A stretch of 64,000 nucleotides of DNA, from contig NZ_JAIUCZ020000001.1 of NCBI RefSeq assembly GCF_020176955.2, positions 372,001-436,000 of the forward strand, read 5' to 3'. Shown piece by piece: positions 49,415 through 58,781 of the stretch (positions within the stretch are counted from its first letter, which is position 1; each line of letters opens with the position of its first letter). The translations under genes were made by a program, and so were the position numbers. The DNA is from Nocardia sp. alder85J. GTDB lineage: Bacteria; Actinomycetota; Actinomycetes; Mycobacteriales; Mycobacteriaceae. A model generated the notes under the pieces. It did no database searches. It worked only from the letters and a program-made list of their open reading frames with translations, and was not told the origin of the DNA.

Positions 49415-49430
49415 TGTGATGTACGTCACA
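49415..49430. promoter_or_regulatory. CRP/GlxR-type site
   Basis: TGTGATGTACGTCACA fits TGTGA-N6-TCACA perfectly and is an almost exact palindrome. It lies about 75 bases upstream of the likely -10 (TACACT, 49491-49496) of the first SulP-carbonic anhydrase gene and just after the cyclopropane synthase gene. The spacing suits activation by a Crp-family regulator. Confidence 0.65.
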
Positions 49431-49465
49431 AATCAGCGCCAGTGTGTGCGAAGCTCTCCGAAAGA

Positions 49466-49496
49466 CTTTCCAAATTCTTTGCGGGTTCTTTACACT
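49466..49496 (+). promoter_or_regulatory. Promoter with 11-bp phased CTTT repeats (SulP-CA copy 1)
   Basis: CTTT occurs at 49466, 49477 and 49488, exactly 11 bases apart, leading into a likely -10 TACACT (49491-49496). Direct repeats at one-helical-turn spacing over the -35 region are usual for OmpR/PhoB-type activators. The second SulP-CA gene has the same arrangement. Confidence 0.6.
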
Positions 49497-49572
49497 CGTG
49501 TCGGCCACAAGCCTCGATGCCTGTACATGTTCCACCGATGAACCGAACCGAGAGGTTCGGCGAAGGAGAAAT

Positions 49573-51792
49573 ATGTCTACCGACACCGATCCGGCCCGCC
49601 GGACGTTGTTTCCCGGGTTCTCGACCGTGCTCCGGCACGATCTGCCCGCGTCCGTGGTGGTTTTCCTCGTCGCGCTACCGTTGTCCATCGGCATAGCCGT
49701 GGCCGCGGGGGCGCCGGTAGCGGCCGGGTTGCTCGCGGCTGTCGTCGGCGGCCTGGTGGCCGGGCTGCTCGGCGGCTCGGCGCTACAGGTCAGCGGGCCG
49801 ACTGCCAGCCTCACCGTGATCGTCGCGCAGAGCATCGATCAATTCGGTTGGGCGGCAACCTGTTTCATCACCATGGGGGCAGGGTTACTGCAAGTGTTGT
49901 TCGGGCTGAGCCGGATCGCGCGCGGCGCGCTGGCCATCGCGCCGGTGGTGGTGCACGGCATGCTCGCCGGTATCGGCGTCACTATCGCGTTGCAGCAGAT
50001 GCACGTGCTGCTCGGCGGTGAGTCGCACAGCTCGTCGTGGTCCAGCATCGTCGATCTGCCGCGCCAGCTGATGTCCGTGCACGGCGGCGACGCGCTCGTC
50101 GGCGCGGTCGTCATCGCGATCCTGCTCGGCTGGCGATATCTGCCGCCGATGCTGCGGATGGTGCCGGCGCCACTGGTCGCGGTGGTCGTGGCCACCGGGC
50201 TGGCCATGGTCGTGCCGGCCGGTGTGGAGCGAATCTACCTGGCGGGCAGCCTGTTCCACGATGTGACACTGCCGTCGCTGCCCACCGGCGGCTGGGGCGG
50301 CGCGGTGCTGGCGATGGTGACCATCGCCCTCATCGCCAGCGTCGAGACGCTGTTGTCGGCGGTCGCGGTCGACCGGATGCAGCCGGGCCGCCGCACCGAC
50401 ATGGACCGCGAACTGGTCGGGCACGGCGTCGCCAACATGGTCGCCGGGCTGGTGGGCGGGTTGCCGGTGGCCGCGGTCATCGTGCGCAGCATCACCAACG
50501 TCAAGGCCGGGGCGCGCAGCAAGGCGTCCACCATGCTCGCCGGTGTGTGGGTGCTGGTGTTCGCGGTCGCCCTGGTCGACGTCGTGCAGCAGATCCCGCA
50601 GGCCGCGCTGGCCGGACTGCTGATCGTCATCGGCCTGAGCCTGATCAAGCTGGCCCACATCCGGCTGGCCCGGCGCGCCGGCGACCTGTTCGTGTACGCG
50701 GTCACGGTGGGTGTGGTGGTGTTCGCGAATCTGCTGATCGGCATGCTGGTCGGACTGGCGCTGGCCTTCGCGCTGCTGCTGTGGCGGGTGGTGCGGGTGG
50801 TCATCGTGGCCGCCCCGGTGCCCGGTGTCGGCGAGCGGTGGCTGGTCAGCGTCGACGGCTCCTGCACCTTCCTCGCGGTGCCGCGACTGGCCGCGGAATT
50901 GGCGCGGGTGCCCGACAGCGCCGACGTCACCGTGGAGATGACCGTGGATTTCATCGACCACGCCGCCTCCGACGCCCTGTACGACTGGATGCAGCGGCAT
51001 CGGGAACTCGGCGGTTCGGTCGAACTGGTCGAGATGGGTGCGGTGCGGATGGCGGATCTGGCCGGTGGCCCGCCCGCGCGTGGTCACGGTCATGCCCGGC
51101 GGGTGCTCGACGACGTGCTCGGGCCGTGGCGGCGCACCCCGCCGATCGATCCGGTGGTGGCCGGTATCGCCGCCTACCACCGCAGCCACGCCCATGTGGT
51201 GCGGCCGCATCTGGGGGAACTGCGGGACGGGCAGAATCCGGACGCGTTGTTCCTCACCTGCGCCGATTCCCGGATCGTGCCGAACGTGATCACCAGCAGC
51301 GGCCCCGGTGATCTGTTCACCATCCGCAACATCGGCAACCTGGTGCCCGCCGACGGTCACGACACCTCGGTGGAGGCGGCGATCATCTACGCCCTGGACA
51401 AACTGGCGGTGCGCTCGGTGGTGGTGTGCGGGCACTCCGGATGCGGGGCGATGGACGCGCTGTTCCACGAGCGGGTGACCGGGCCGGGACTCGACGACTG
51501 GCTCGCGCACGGACGGCCCAGCCTGCGGCAGTACCGGCACGGGCATCCGGTGGTGACCGCCGCGGCCGCCGCGGGCTACGGCGAGGTCGATCAGCTCGGC
51601 ATGGTGAACGTCGCGGTGCAGTTGGAGACGCTGGGCCGGCATCCGGTGGTGCGGCGCGCGATGCTCGATCGCGGAGTCGTGTTGTCGGGCTTGTTCTTCG
51701 ACATCTCCAGTGCCCGCGTCATGGAGATCACGCCCTCGGGCATCGGCCACATCGACGATGCGACGGGGCCGGTCACCGCGCTGCCGGTGTAG
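49573..51792 (+). CDS. SulP-type anion (probably bicarbonate) transporter fused to beta-carbonic anhydrase, copy 1
   Basis: 739 residues from ATG 49573 after AAGGAG. The SulP membrane domain spans about 15-400: DLPASVVVFLVALPLSIGIA, LLGGSALQVSGPTASLTVIV, GLSRIARGALAIAPVVVHGM, TIALIASVETLLSAVAVDRM. A STAS-like segment follows (about 415-510: VDGSCTFLAVPRLAAELARV). The C-terminal beta-carbonic anhydrase (about 525-739) has Cys and Asp in FLTCADSRIVPN, and His and Cys in VVCGHSGCGAMDAL. Zinc ligands are complete. Such fusions couple bicarbonate transport to CO2 hydration at the membrane. A near twin lies 1.4 kb downstream. Confidence 0.92.
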   Translation: MSTDTDPARRTLFPGFSTVLRHDLPASVVVFLVALPLSIGIAVAAGAPVAAGLLAAVVGGLVAGLLGGSALQVSGPTASLTVIVAQSIDQFGWAATCFITMGAGLLQVLFGLSRIARGALAIAPVVVHGMLAGIGVTIALQQMHVLLGGESHSSSWSSIVDLPRQLMSVHGGDALVGAVVIAILLGWRYLPPMLRMVPAPLVAVVVATGLAMVVPAGVERIYLAGSLFHDVTLPSLPTGGWGGAVLAMVTIALIASVETLLSAVAVDRMQPGRRTDMDRELVGHGVANMVAGLVGGLPVAAVIVRSITNVKAGARSKASTMLAGVWVLVFAVALVDVVQQIPQAALAGLLIVIGLSLIKLAHIRLARRAGDLFVYAVTVGVVVFANLLIGMLVGLALAFALLLWRVVRVVIVAAPVPGVGERWLVSVDGSCTFLAVPRLAAELARVPDSADVTVEMTVDFIDHAASDALYDWMQRHRELGGSVELVEMGAVRMADLAGGPPARGHGHARRVLDDVLGPWRRTPPIDPVVAGIAAYHRSHAHVVRPHLGELRDGQNPDALFLTCADSRIVPNVITSSGPGDLFTIRNIGNLVPADGHDTSVEAAIIYALDKLAVRSVVVCGHSGCGAMDALFHERVTGPGLDDWLAHGRPSLRQYRHGHPVVTAAAAAGYGEVDQLGMVNVAVQLETLGRHPVVRRAMLDRGVVLSGLFFDISSARVMEITPSGIGHIDDATGPVTALPV

Positions 51793-51838
51793 CCGGGACG
51801 CCCGGTCTTCCGATGACGGCGGGCGGAGACGAGTCGGG

Positions 51839-51870
51839 CGACGCCCCGGGGATCCATCCCCGGGGCGTCG
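51839..51870 (+). terminator. Strong hairpin after SulP-CA copy 1
   Basis: CGACGCCCCGGGGA (51839-51852) pairs perfectly with TCCCCGGGGCGTCG (51857-51870) around a TCCA loop, a 14-bp stem. It begins about 45 bases after the stop codon. No U tract follows, which is common for actinobacterial terminators. Confidence 0.7.
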
Positions 51871-51922
51871 CTGTGCGCGGGGTCGCTGTGCGCGGGGTCG
51901 CTGTGCGCGGGGTCGCTGTGCG
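51867..51922. repeat. 15-bp tandem repeat, 3.7 copies
   Basis: GTCGCTGTGCGCGGG repeats at 51867, 51882 and 51897 without change, with a partial fourth copy from 51912. The first copy shares its first bases with the right arm of the terminator stem. Because 15 is a multiple of three, a reading frame through it would gain five residues per unit, but no gene is called there. Confidence 0.85.
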
Positions 51923-51985
51923 TCGGCCGGGGCGGCGCGAAATCGCCTCGGCGACAACGGGGTGGCGCAGAGGCGTGGGCCGTCG

Positions 51986-52708
51986 CTAGAGGATCGGGTC
52001 GCCTTCGCTCGCCCGGACCGTCCATTCGCGGGTCGACCGGCGGCCGGTGTGGTCGATCTCGCTGGTTCGGAGGAGGTTTCCGGACAATCGGGGGTGCAGG
52101 GGCGTCCATTCCCGATAGGGGAGTGCGGAATCGGTGATGGTCCAATCGTTCTCGCAGCGGCCCAGCGCGATCTCCACCGGGTTCTCCCGATCGTCACGGG
52201 CCCAGCCGAAGTAGGTTCCGGCGCGGACCAGCAGGGCGGAAGTACCGGCGGGGCCGGACAATTCGAGGGCCCAGACCGGGCCGGGGGTCGTTTCCCGCTG
52301 CCAGTGTTCGAGATAGTCGGCGTGCACGCCCACCTCGACCAGGATGTCGTCCTGCCAGTACATCCGGCCCGCGTCGGGGTGAGGGCCCGGCGGGGTGAGT
52401 TCGACGGTCCGGTTCCATTGGAAGATGTCGCCGCGCTGCTCGACGGCGCCTGCGAAGCCGTCCTGAGTGGCCAGCCAATCACGGTGTGCGGCAGTGAGTT
52501 CGGCGGCGCAGCGGACGCCGGTGAAATCGGGGCGCGAGGCCGGGCGGCGGAGATCCACGTATCGGGTGCGGCCCTGGAGCCAGCGCACATCGGTGCTGGT
52601 GTCGTGGATCTCGCCGGTGGCCAGCAGGCTGCGATGCCACAAGCCGGTGCAGGCCGGCAAGGCCACGGGCTTGCCGGTGCACGGAACGCCGGCCGGTGGT
52701 GTGCTCAT
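51986..52708 (-). CDS. Hypothetical protein (240 aa)
   Basis: From ATG 52708 (MSTPPAGVPCTGKPVALPAC). Trp-rich beta-type sequence: LATGEIHDTSTDVRWLQGRT, RYVDLRRPASRP, DIFQWNRTVELTPPGPHPDA, ILVEVGVHADYLEHWQR and EWTPLHPRLSGNLLRTSE. It has no signal peptide and no metal motif. The phrases TSTDVRWLQG and YVDLRxP recall actinobacterial proteins that appear lipocalin- or heme-binding-like, but I do not recognise a named family. Confidence 0.7.
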   Translation of the reverse strand: MSTPPAGVPCTGKPVALPACTGLWHRSLLATGEIHDTSTDVRWLQGRTRYVDLRRPASRPDFTGVRCAAELTAAHRDWLATQDGFAGAVEQRGDIFQWNRTVELTPPGPHPDAGRMYWQDDILVEVGVHADYLEHWQRETTPGPVWALELSGPAGTSALLVRAGTYFGWARDDRENPVEIALGRCENDWTITDSALPYREWTPLHPRLSGNLLRTSEIDHTGRRSTREWTVRASEGDPIL

Positions 52709-53023
52709 CGGCTGGTCGCCCGAAGTGCCGCAACGCATCCGGAGCCCCGGGTGGCGGACCGTGACCCGGCCGGTCGTGGCCGGACGATCCGGGCATGGGT
52801 GCGCCGGTCGGGTCCGCCGCTCGGCCGAATGTCCGAAAAGCGCTTTATCGCAGGCTGTTTCGGATATCTCTGCACGGTGCGCTCCGGGGTGTCGTCGGCG
52901 GGTATCGGGTCGCGTCCGGTGGTGTGCAACCTGTCGACCGACAGTTTCTCCCGGAAAGCGGTCACCGTGGGTGACGTGCTCGTTTCGTCTCGGGCGGCGG
53001 TGGTTACTTCCGGATTGCCCTTG

Positions 53024-53043
53024 TTTCTGTCGTATGACAGAAA
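53024..53043. promoter_or_regulatory. Inverted repeat upstream of SulP-CA copy 2
   Basis: TTTCTGTC and GACAGAAA form a perfect 8-bp inverted repeat around GTAT. It lies about 70 bases before the likely -10 (53117-53122), the same relative place as the Crp-type site of copy 1, but its sequence is unrelated. Candidate operator. Confidence 0.5.
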
Positions 53044-53092
53044 TTGATTCCGGGTCGCTGACCGGCGCTGATGCGGGTTGAAATGAACCTTC

Positions 53093-53122
53093 CTTTCTCA
53101 GCCTTTGCTAAGTCTTTACATT
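53093..53122 (+). promoter_or_regulatory. Promoter with phased CTTT repeats (SulP-CA copy 2)
   Basis: CTTT at 53093, 53103 and 53114 (10 and 11 bases apart) runs into a likely -10 TACATT (53117-53122). CTTTGC and CTTTACA are common to both copies' promoters, so the regulatory region was duplicated or conserved with the gene. Confidence 0.6.
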
Positions 53123-53241
53123 TAGCCTTGCGGAGCACGTCCGGGTGATCCCGCGGACACCGGAGTCCGCCGGCCTCTCGATGCCTGGAGAACATGTTCG
53201 ACCGACCGTGACCGGTGCCGCCGGTGCGGTGAAGGAGAAAT

Positions 53242-55485
53242 ATGTCCACCGACACCGACTCGACCGTCCGGCCCGCGTCCGCGGGCCCGCCGGTGCGGAC
53301 CGACCGCTTCGCCGGGCTGATCCGTTACGATCTACCGGCCTCCATCGTGGTTTTCCTTGTCGCGCTACCGCTTTCGCTGGGCATCGCGGTGGCCTCCGAT
53401 GCGCCGATCACCGCGGGCCTGATCGCCGCCGCGGTCGGCGGCATCCTGTCGGGCCTGCTGGGTGGCGCGCCGCTACAGGTCACCGGACCGGCCGCGGGGC
53501 TGACCGTGGTGGTCGCCGAGGTCATCCACGAATTCGGCTGGAAGACAGCCTGTTTCATCACCGTGGCGGCCGGACTGCTCCAGATCGTGTTCGGGCTGAG
53601 CCGGATCGCGCGCTCGGCGCTGGCCATCGCACCCGTCGTGGTGCACGCCATGCTGGCGGGCATCGGCGTCACCATCGCCCTGCAACAGGTGCACGTGCTG
53701 CTGGGCGGCGCCTCGCACAGCTCGGCCTGGGAGAACCTCACCGAACTGCCGGGGCAGCTGCTCGAGCTGCGCGGCGGTGACGTGGTGATCGGCCTCGTCG
53801 TGATCGGCATCATGCTCGCCTGGCGATACCTGCCGGGGCCGGTGCGCGCGGTGCCGGGGCCGCTGGTGGCGGTGCTGGTCGCCACGGCGCTGGCGGTGGT
53901 CGTCCCGGGCGATCCGGCCCGGATCGCGATCGACGGGTCGCTGTTCGACGCCATCGGCCTGCCGCACCTGCCGGCCGGCGATTGGGACGGCGTGCTGATG
54001 GCGGTGCTGACCGTCGCGCTGATCGCCAGCGTCGAGAGCCTGTTGTCGGCGGTGGCCGTGGACAAGATGCACAGCGGCGCGCGCACCGACTTCGACCGCG
54101 AGCTGATCGGCCAGGGTGTCGCGAACACTGCCTCCGGGCTGCTCGGCGGGCTGCCGGTCACCGGTGTGATCGTGCGCAGCGCCACCAATGTGCAGGCCGG
54201 GGCCCGCAGCCGCGCCTCCGCGGTGCTGCACGGGGTGTGGATCCTGGTGTTCTCGGTCGCGCTGGTCGGTGTCGTCGAACAGATTCCGAAGGCCGCGCTG
54301 GCCGGGCTGCTCATCGTGATCGGCATCCAGCTGGTGAAACTCGCGCACATCCGGACCGCGCGCCGCACCGGCGATCTGGCCGTCTACGCGACGACGATTC
54401 TCGGCGTGGTGTTCCTCAACCTGCTCGAGGGCGTGCTGCTCGGGCTGGTGCTGGCGTTCGCGCTGCTGCTGTGGCGGGTGGTCCGGGTGCAGGTGCACGC
54501 CGCCGCGCTCGGGCCGGCCGGACGCTGGCTGGTCACCGTCGACGGGACCTGCACCTTCCTGGCGCTGCCCCGGCTGACCTACCGGCTGGCCGCGGTGCCG
54601 GCGGGTGCCGACGCGCAGGTGCAGCTGACCGTCGACTTCCTCGACCACGCCGCGACCGAGGCGTTGCACGACTGGGCTCGTCAGCACGAGAGCACCGGTG
54701 GCACAGTGGAATTCGTGGAGCTGGGCACCGCGCGGATGAGCCGGGCACTGGCCGGGCCGCCGCGTCGCGGACGGGCCCGCGGCCTGCTGGACGGGCTGCT
54801 CGCACCGCGCGGCGCGCGACCGCCGGCGGTACGCGGTGGCGACGGCGCGACCATCACCACCGGCGTCGCCGAGTACCACCGCGGCCACGCGCACCTGGTC
54901 CGCCCGCACCTCGACGACCTGCGCGACGGTCAGGACCCGGATTCGTTCTTCCTGACCTGCGCCGATTCCCGGATCGTGCCGAATGTCATCACCTCCAGCG
55001 GGCCCGGTGACCTGTTCACCGTCCGCAACGTGGGCAATCTGGTACCCGCCGACGGCCGCGACACCTCGGTGGAGGCCGCGCTGACCTTCGCCGTCGACAA
55101 GCTGTCGGTCCGCAACATCGTGGTCTGCGGGCACTCCGCCTGCGGGGCGATGCAGGCCCTGCTCGCCGGTACCCGGCCGCCGGGCGCCCTCGGCGACTGG
55201 CTGGCGCACGCCGAACCGGCGCTCGAACGCCATCGGGCCGGACATCCCGTCGCCCTCGCCGCGGCCGCCGCCGGCTTCCACGAGGCCGACCAACTGAGCA
55301 TGGTGAACGTCGCCGTACAGGTCGAGGCGCTGTACCGGCACCCCACCGTCCGCCGCGCGTCGACGACCCGCGAACTGGAGGTCTCGGGCCTGTTCTTCGA
55401 CATCGCCACCGCGCGGGTCCTGCACATCACCCCCACCGGAATCGCCGAAATCCCCGATCCCGCACCGGAACCCGCGCGGGTGTAG
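53242..55485 (+). CDS. SulP-type anion (probably bicarbonate) transporter fused to beta-carbonic anhydrase, copy 2
   Basis: 747 residues from ATG 53242 after GAAGGAG. It aligns with copy 1 along its whole length: DLPASIVVFLVALPLSLGIA, APLQVTGPAAGLTVVVAEVI, GLSRIARSALAIAPVVVHAM, LIASVESLLSAVAVDKM. The carbonic anhydrase domain has FLTCADSRIVPN and VVCGHSACGAMQAL, so zinc ligands are complete. The segment linking the transporter to the anhydrase is the most divergent. Two such genes suggest different induction or a hetero-oligomer. Confidence 0.92.
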   Translation: MSTDTDSTVRPASAGPPVRTDRFAGLIRYDLPASIVVFLVALPLSLGIAVASDAPITAGLIAAAVGGILSGLLGGAPLQVTGPAAGLTVVVAEVIHEFGWKTACFITVAAGLLQIVFGLSRIARSALAIAPVVVHAMLAGIGVTIALQQVHVLLGGASHSSAWENLTELPGQLLELRGGDVVIGLVVIGIMLAWRYLPGPVRAVPGPLVAVLVATALAVVVPGDPARIAIDGSLFDAIGLPHLPAGDWDGVLMAVLTVALIASVESLLSAVAVDKMHSGARTDFDRELIGQGVANTASGLLGGLPVTGVIVRSATNVQAGARSRASAVLHGVWILVFSVALVGVVEQIPKAALAGLLIVIGIQLVKLAHIRTARRTGDLAVYATTILGVVFLNLLEGVLLGLVLAFALLLWRVVRVQVHAAALGPAGRWLVTVDGTCTFLALPRLTYRLAAVPAGADAQVQLTVDFLDHAATEALHDWARQHESTGGTVEFVELGTARMSRALAGPPRRGRARGLLDGLLAPRGARPPAVRGGDGATITTGVAEYHRGHAHLVRPHLDDLRDGQDPDSFFLTCADSRIVPNVITSSGPGDLFTVRNVGNLVPADGRDTSVEAALTFAVDKLSVRNIVVCGHSACGAMQALLAGTRPPGALGDWLAHAEPALERHRAGHPVALAAAAAGFHEADQLSMVNVAVQVEALYRHPTVRRASTTRELEVSGLFFDIATARVLHITPTGIAEIPDPAPEPARV

Positions 55486-55800
55486 GACCCCGCCCGCCCG
55501 TGCGCCTGCCGGGGCGCCGGGCGGGTGGTCGTGCCGGTGGCAGCGGGTGAGCGGCACGCCTTCCGTCGCATCGGGGAGGCCGGTCGTGTTCCTGTCGAAG
55601 GGCGACCGGCTGGATTCGGACACTGGTACTGGCGTGGCGGCGAGGCCGGGTCGGGGGCGGGATCTACGCTGGGCGGCGGTCGGCCGGTGTCCGGGCGGCG
55701 TCGCCGCTGTGGCGGAAAATTCCTGGCTCGGGCGGGTGTGGTCGTGCCAGGCTGGTGGTAGGCGACCTGGTGACAGTCACCTTCGATGGATCGGAGTCGG
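55486..55800. other. Intergenic region, 315 bases
   Basis: No gene recognised. It lies between two genes on the same strand; the short frames crossing it have no conserved look and poor start sites. A promoter for the FhuF-like gene is presumably near 55740-55790. Confidence 0.4.
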
Positions 55801-56481
55801 ATGGAGATGGCGGCGGTGTCCGAGACCCTGGTGCCCGGCGTGGCGCTCACCCGGCCGGAGTGGCTGGTGGAGCGGATCGCCGATATGGGCATCTCGTGGG
55901 GGACCGGGAACTCGCGGGTATCCGGCACCCTCTGGTGGTGTATGGCCGCCTCGTCGCTCGTCGACCCGATCACCGCCGCCTACGCGGAGGGCCGGGCCGC
56001 ACCCGCTGCCCGGCTGGAGCAGCTGGTCTGTGAGGTCCGGCCGGACGGTGGCATCGAACGGGTGTTTCCGGATCCGGCGGTGACCGCGCGCGGCGCGGCC
56101 GAGAGTGGTTGCGCGGCAGACGGATCCGCCGCGATGGACAGCGTGGGGGCGGTGCTGCGGGAGACCTTGGGCCGGATCGTCCCGGTGGTCGCCGAGGTGT
56201 CCGGGGCGGGGGTGCCCGCGTTGTGGGCGATCGTCGCGGATGCCATCGGCAATCGGGCGATCGACTCCGGGGCGGCGCAGGCGGGGGTGCGGCTGGCCGC
56301 GGAGGTCGCGGACCAGCTGCCGGTGCCGCGCTTCACCGATGTCGGCGGCCGCAGTTTCGTGCGCCGCATCTCGTGTTGCCTGGTCTACGAGGTGCCGGGC
56401 TGCCAGATGTGCACCAGCTGCCCGAAACGGCCTGCCGCGCAGCGGCTGGAACTGCTGACGGAGCTGGCCGCGCGAACGTGA
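55801..56481 (+). CDS. FhuF-like (2Fe-2S) ferric-siderophore reductase
   Basis: 226 residues from ATG 55801 (ATG 55786 is in frame). The C-terminal motif RISCCLVYEVPGCQMCTSCP has the Cys-Cys-x8-Cys-x2-Cys-x2-Cys arrangement in which four cysteines bind the 2Fe-2S cluster of FhuF-type reductases. The N-terminal part is helical and Ala-rich, with LTRPEWLVERIADMGI. Likely role: reductive release of iron from siderophores in the cytoplasm. No siderophore genes are adjacent. Confidence 0.78.
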   Translation: MEMAAVSETLVPGVALTRPEWLVERIADMGISWGTGNSRVSGTLWWCMAASSLVDPITAAYAEGRAAPAARLEQLVCEVRPDGGIERVFPDPAVTARGAAESGCAADGSAAMDSVGAVLRETLGRIVPVVAEVSGAGVPALWAIVADAIGNRAIDSGAAQAGVRLAAEVADQLPVPRFTDVGGRSFVRRISCCLVYEVPGCQMCTSCPKRPAAQRLELLTELAART

Positions 56482-56697
56482 CGGCCGCAATTCCACCAGG
56501 TGGCGCGGCCGCGCCGGCCGGGCTCCGGGGTGCGAGACCTTGGTCCATCGGCGCATCCGTCGTAGGCGCCGGATAGCATGGTCGCGCCGGACCGATGTAC
56601 CACCGGCACGGGTCCCACCGGGCCCACCGGACGGGTCGCCACCCGTCCGTACCCAGCGGGCAGCCGCCCGCCCGAGACTGCCAAGGAGAGCGCAGCC

Positions 56698-58752
56698 GTG
56701 ACCACCTCAGCCCGCACCAACCCAGCCGCCCTCGTTCGGGTGCCGGCCGGGACGACGGCGGGCGCCGCGCTGCGCGAGGCGGACCTGCCGAACAAGGGTC
56801 CCGACGCGGTGATCGTCGTCCGCGATCCCGAGGGCAATCTGAAGGATCTGTCCTGGACCCCGGAGGCCGATGTCGAGGTCGAGCCGATCGCGGCCGGATC
56901 CGTGGACGGCCGCAACGTGATCCGCCATTCCACCGCGCACGTGCTGGCCCAGGCCGTGCAGCAGGAGTTCCCGGGCGCCCGGCTCGGGATCGGCCCGTTC
57001 ATCAAGGACGGCTTCTACTACGACTTCCAGGTCGAGCGCCCCTTCACCCCCGAGGATCTGGCGAGGCTGGAATCCCGGATGAAGAAGATCATCAAAGGCG
57101 CGCAACGGTTTTCGCGGCGCGTGGTCGAGGTCGAGGAGGCCCGGGTCGAACTGGCCAAGGAGCCGTTCAAGCTGGAGCTGATCTCCGACAAGTCCGGTAT
57201 CGACGATCCGGAGGTCATGGAGGTCGGCGGGAACGAGCTGACCATCTACGACAACCTCGATCCGCGCACCGGCGAGCGGATCTGGGCCGACCTGTGCCGC
57301 GGCCCGCACTGCCCGACCACCAAGTACATTCCGGCCTTCAAGCTGACCCGCAGCTCGGCGGCCTACTGGCGGGGCGACCAGGACCGCGAGGGTCTGCAAC
57401 GCGTCTACGGCACCGCCTGGGAGTCGCAGGAGGCCCAGGACGAGTACCTGACCATGCTGGCCGAGGCCGAGAAGCGCGACCATCGCAAGCTCGGGCTCGA
57501 ACTGGACCTGTTCTCCTTCCCGGACGAGCTGGGTTCCGGCCTGCCGGTGTTCCACCCCAAGGGGGGCATCATCCGCAAGGAGATGGAGGACTACTCGCGG
57601 CAGCGCCACGTCGAGGGCGGCTACGAGTTCGTCAACACCCCGCACCTCACCAAGGCGCATCTGTTCGAGACCTCCAAGCACCTGGAGTGGTACGCCGACG
57701 GCATGTTCCCGCCCATGCACCTGGACGCGGAGTACAACGAGGACGGCACCGTCCGCAAGCCCGGCCAGGACTACTACGTCAAGCCGATGAACTGCCCGAT
57801 GCACAACCTGATCTACCGGTCCCGCGGCCGGTCGTACCGGGAGTTGCCGTTGCGGCTGTTCGAGTTCGGCTCGGTGTACCGGTACGAGAAGTCCGGCGTG
57901 GTGCACGGCCTGACCCGCGCGCGCGGCTTCACCCAGGACGATTCGCACATCTACTGCACCCAGGAACAGGTGCAGGAGGAACTGACCACGATCCTGAACT
58001 TCGTGCTCGACCTGCTCAAGGATTACGGCCTCGACGACTTCTATCTGGAGTTGTCGACCAAGGATCCGAAGAAGTACGTCGGCGAGGACGACGTCTGGGA
58101 GCAGGCGACCGACACCCTGCGGCAGGTCGCCGAGGCCTCGGGCCTGCAACTGGTGCCGGATCCGGGCGGGGCCGCGTTCTACGGCCCGAAGATCTCGGTG
58201 CAGGCCAAGGACGCGCTCGGCCGCACCTGGCAGATGTCGACCATCCAGCTGGACTTCTTCGAGCCCGAGCTCTTCGAGCTGGAGTACACCGCCGGTGACG
58301 GCACCAAGAAGCGTCCGGTGATGATCCACCGCGCGCTGTTCGGGTCGATCGAGCGGTTCTTCGGTGTGCTCACCGAGCACTACGCGGGCGCGTTCCCGGC
58401 GTGGCTGGCCCCGGTACAGGTGGTCGGTATCCCGGTCGCCGACACCTTCGTGCCGCATCTGGAACAGGTGGTGGCGCAACTGAAGGCCGCCGGGGTGCGC
58501 GCCGAGGTCGACCGCAGCGACGACCGGATGCAGAAGAAGATCTTCAACCACACCGCGCAGAAAGTGCCGTTCATGCTGCTCGCGGGTGAGCGGGATGTCA
58601 CCGCGGGCGCGGTCAGCTTCCGATTCCGCGACGGCAGCCAGGTCAACGGCGTGCCGGTCGCCGACGCGGTGGCGACTGTGGTGGACTGGGTCCGGCGGCG
58701 GGTCAACGCCTCGCCCACCGCGGAGGGTTTCGAGATCCGGAAGGGTTCCTAG
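56698..58752 (+). CDS. thrS: Threonine-tRNA ligase
   Basis: 684 residues from GTG 56698 with AAGGAGAG 8 bases upstream. TGS domain (about 10-70: [20 protein letters not shown]), editing-like SAD domain ([30 protein letters not shown]), class II catalytic core with motif 2 around [20 protein letters not shown] and zinc Cys in [10 protein letters not shown], and an anticodon-binding domain ([20 protein letters not shown]). It heads the conserved thrS-HIT-pgsA-patA-pimA cluster. Confidence 0.97.
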   Translation: MTTSARTNPAALVRVPAGTTAGAALREADLPNKGPDAVIVVRDPEGNLKDLSWTPEADVEVEPIAAGSVDGRNVIRHSTAHVLAQAVQQEFPGARLGIGPFIKDGFYYDFQVERPFTPEDLARLESRMKKIIKGAQRFSRRVVEVEEARVELAKEPFKLELISDKSGIDDPEVMEVGGNELTIYDNLDPRTGERIWADLCRGPHCPTTKYIPAFKLTRSSAAYWRGDQDREGLQRVYGTAWESQEAQDEYLTMLAEAEKRDHRKLGLELDLFSFPDELGSGLPVFHPKGGIIRKEMEDYSRQRHVEGGYEFVNTPHLTKAHLFETSKHLEWYADGMFPPMHLDAEYNEDGTVRKPGQDYYVKPMNCPMHNLIYRSRGRSYRELPLRLFEFGSVYRYEKSGVVHGLTRARGFTQDDSHIYCTQEQVQEELTTILNFVLDLLKDYGLDDFYLELSTKDPKKYVGEDDVWEQATDTLRQVAEASGLQLVPDPGGAAFYGPKISVQAKDALGRTWQMSTIQLDFFEPELFELEYTAGDGTKKRPVMIHRALFGSIERFFGVLTEHYAGAFPAWLAPVQVVGIPVADTFVPHLEQVVAQLKAAGVRAEVDRSDDRMQKKIFNHTAQKVPFMLLAGERDVTAGAVSFRFRDGSQVNGVPVADAVATVVDWVRRRVNASPTAEGFEIRKGS

Positions 58753-58781
58753 ATGATCGCCCGCCGGACACAGGATGGGGT

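Noticed and set aside
49885..55623. Long minus-strand frames across both SulP-carbonic anhydrase genes
   Set aside because: Shadows: extremely His/Asp/Arg-rich products, while the plus strand shows complete transporter and anhydrase motifs.
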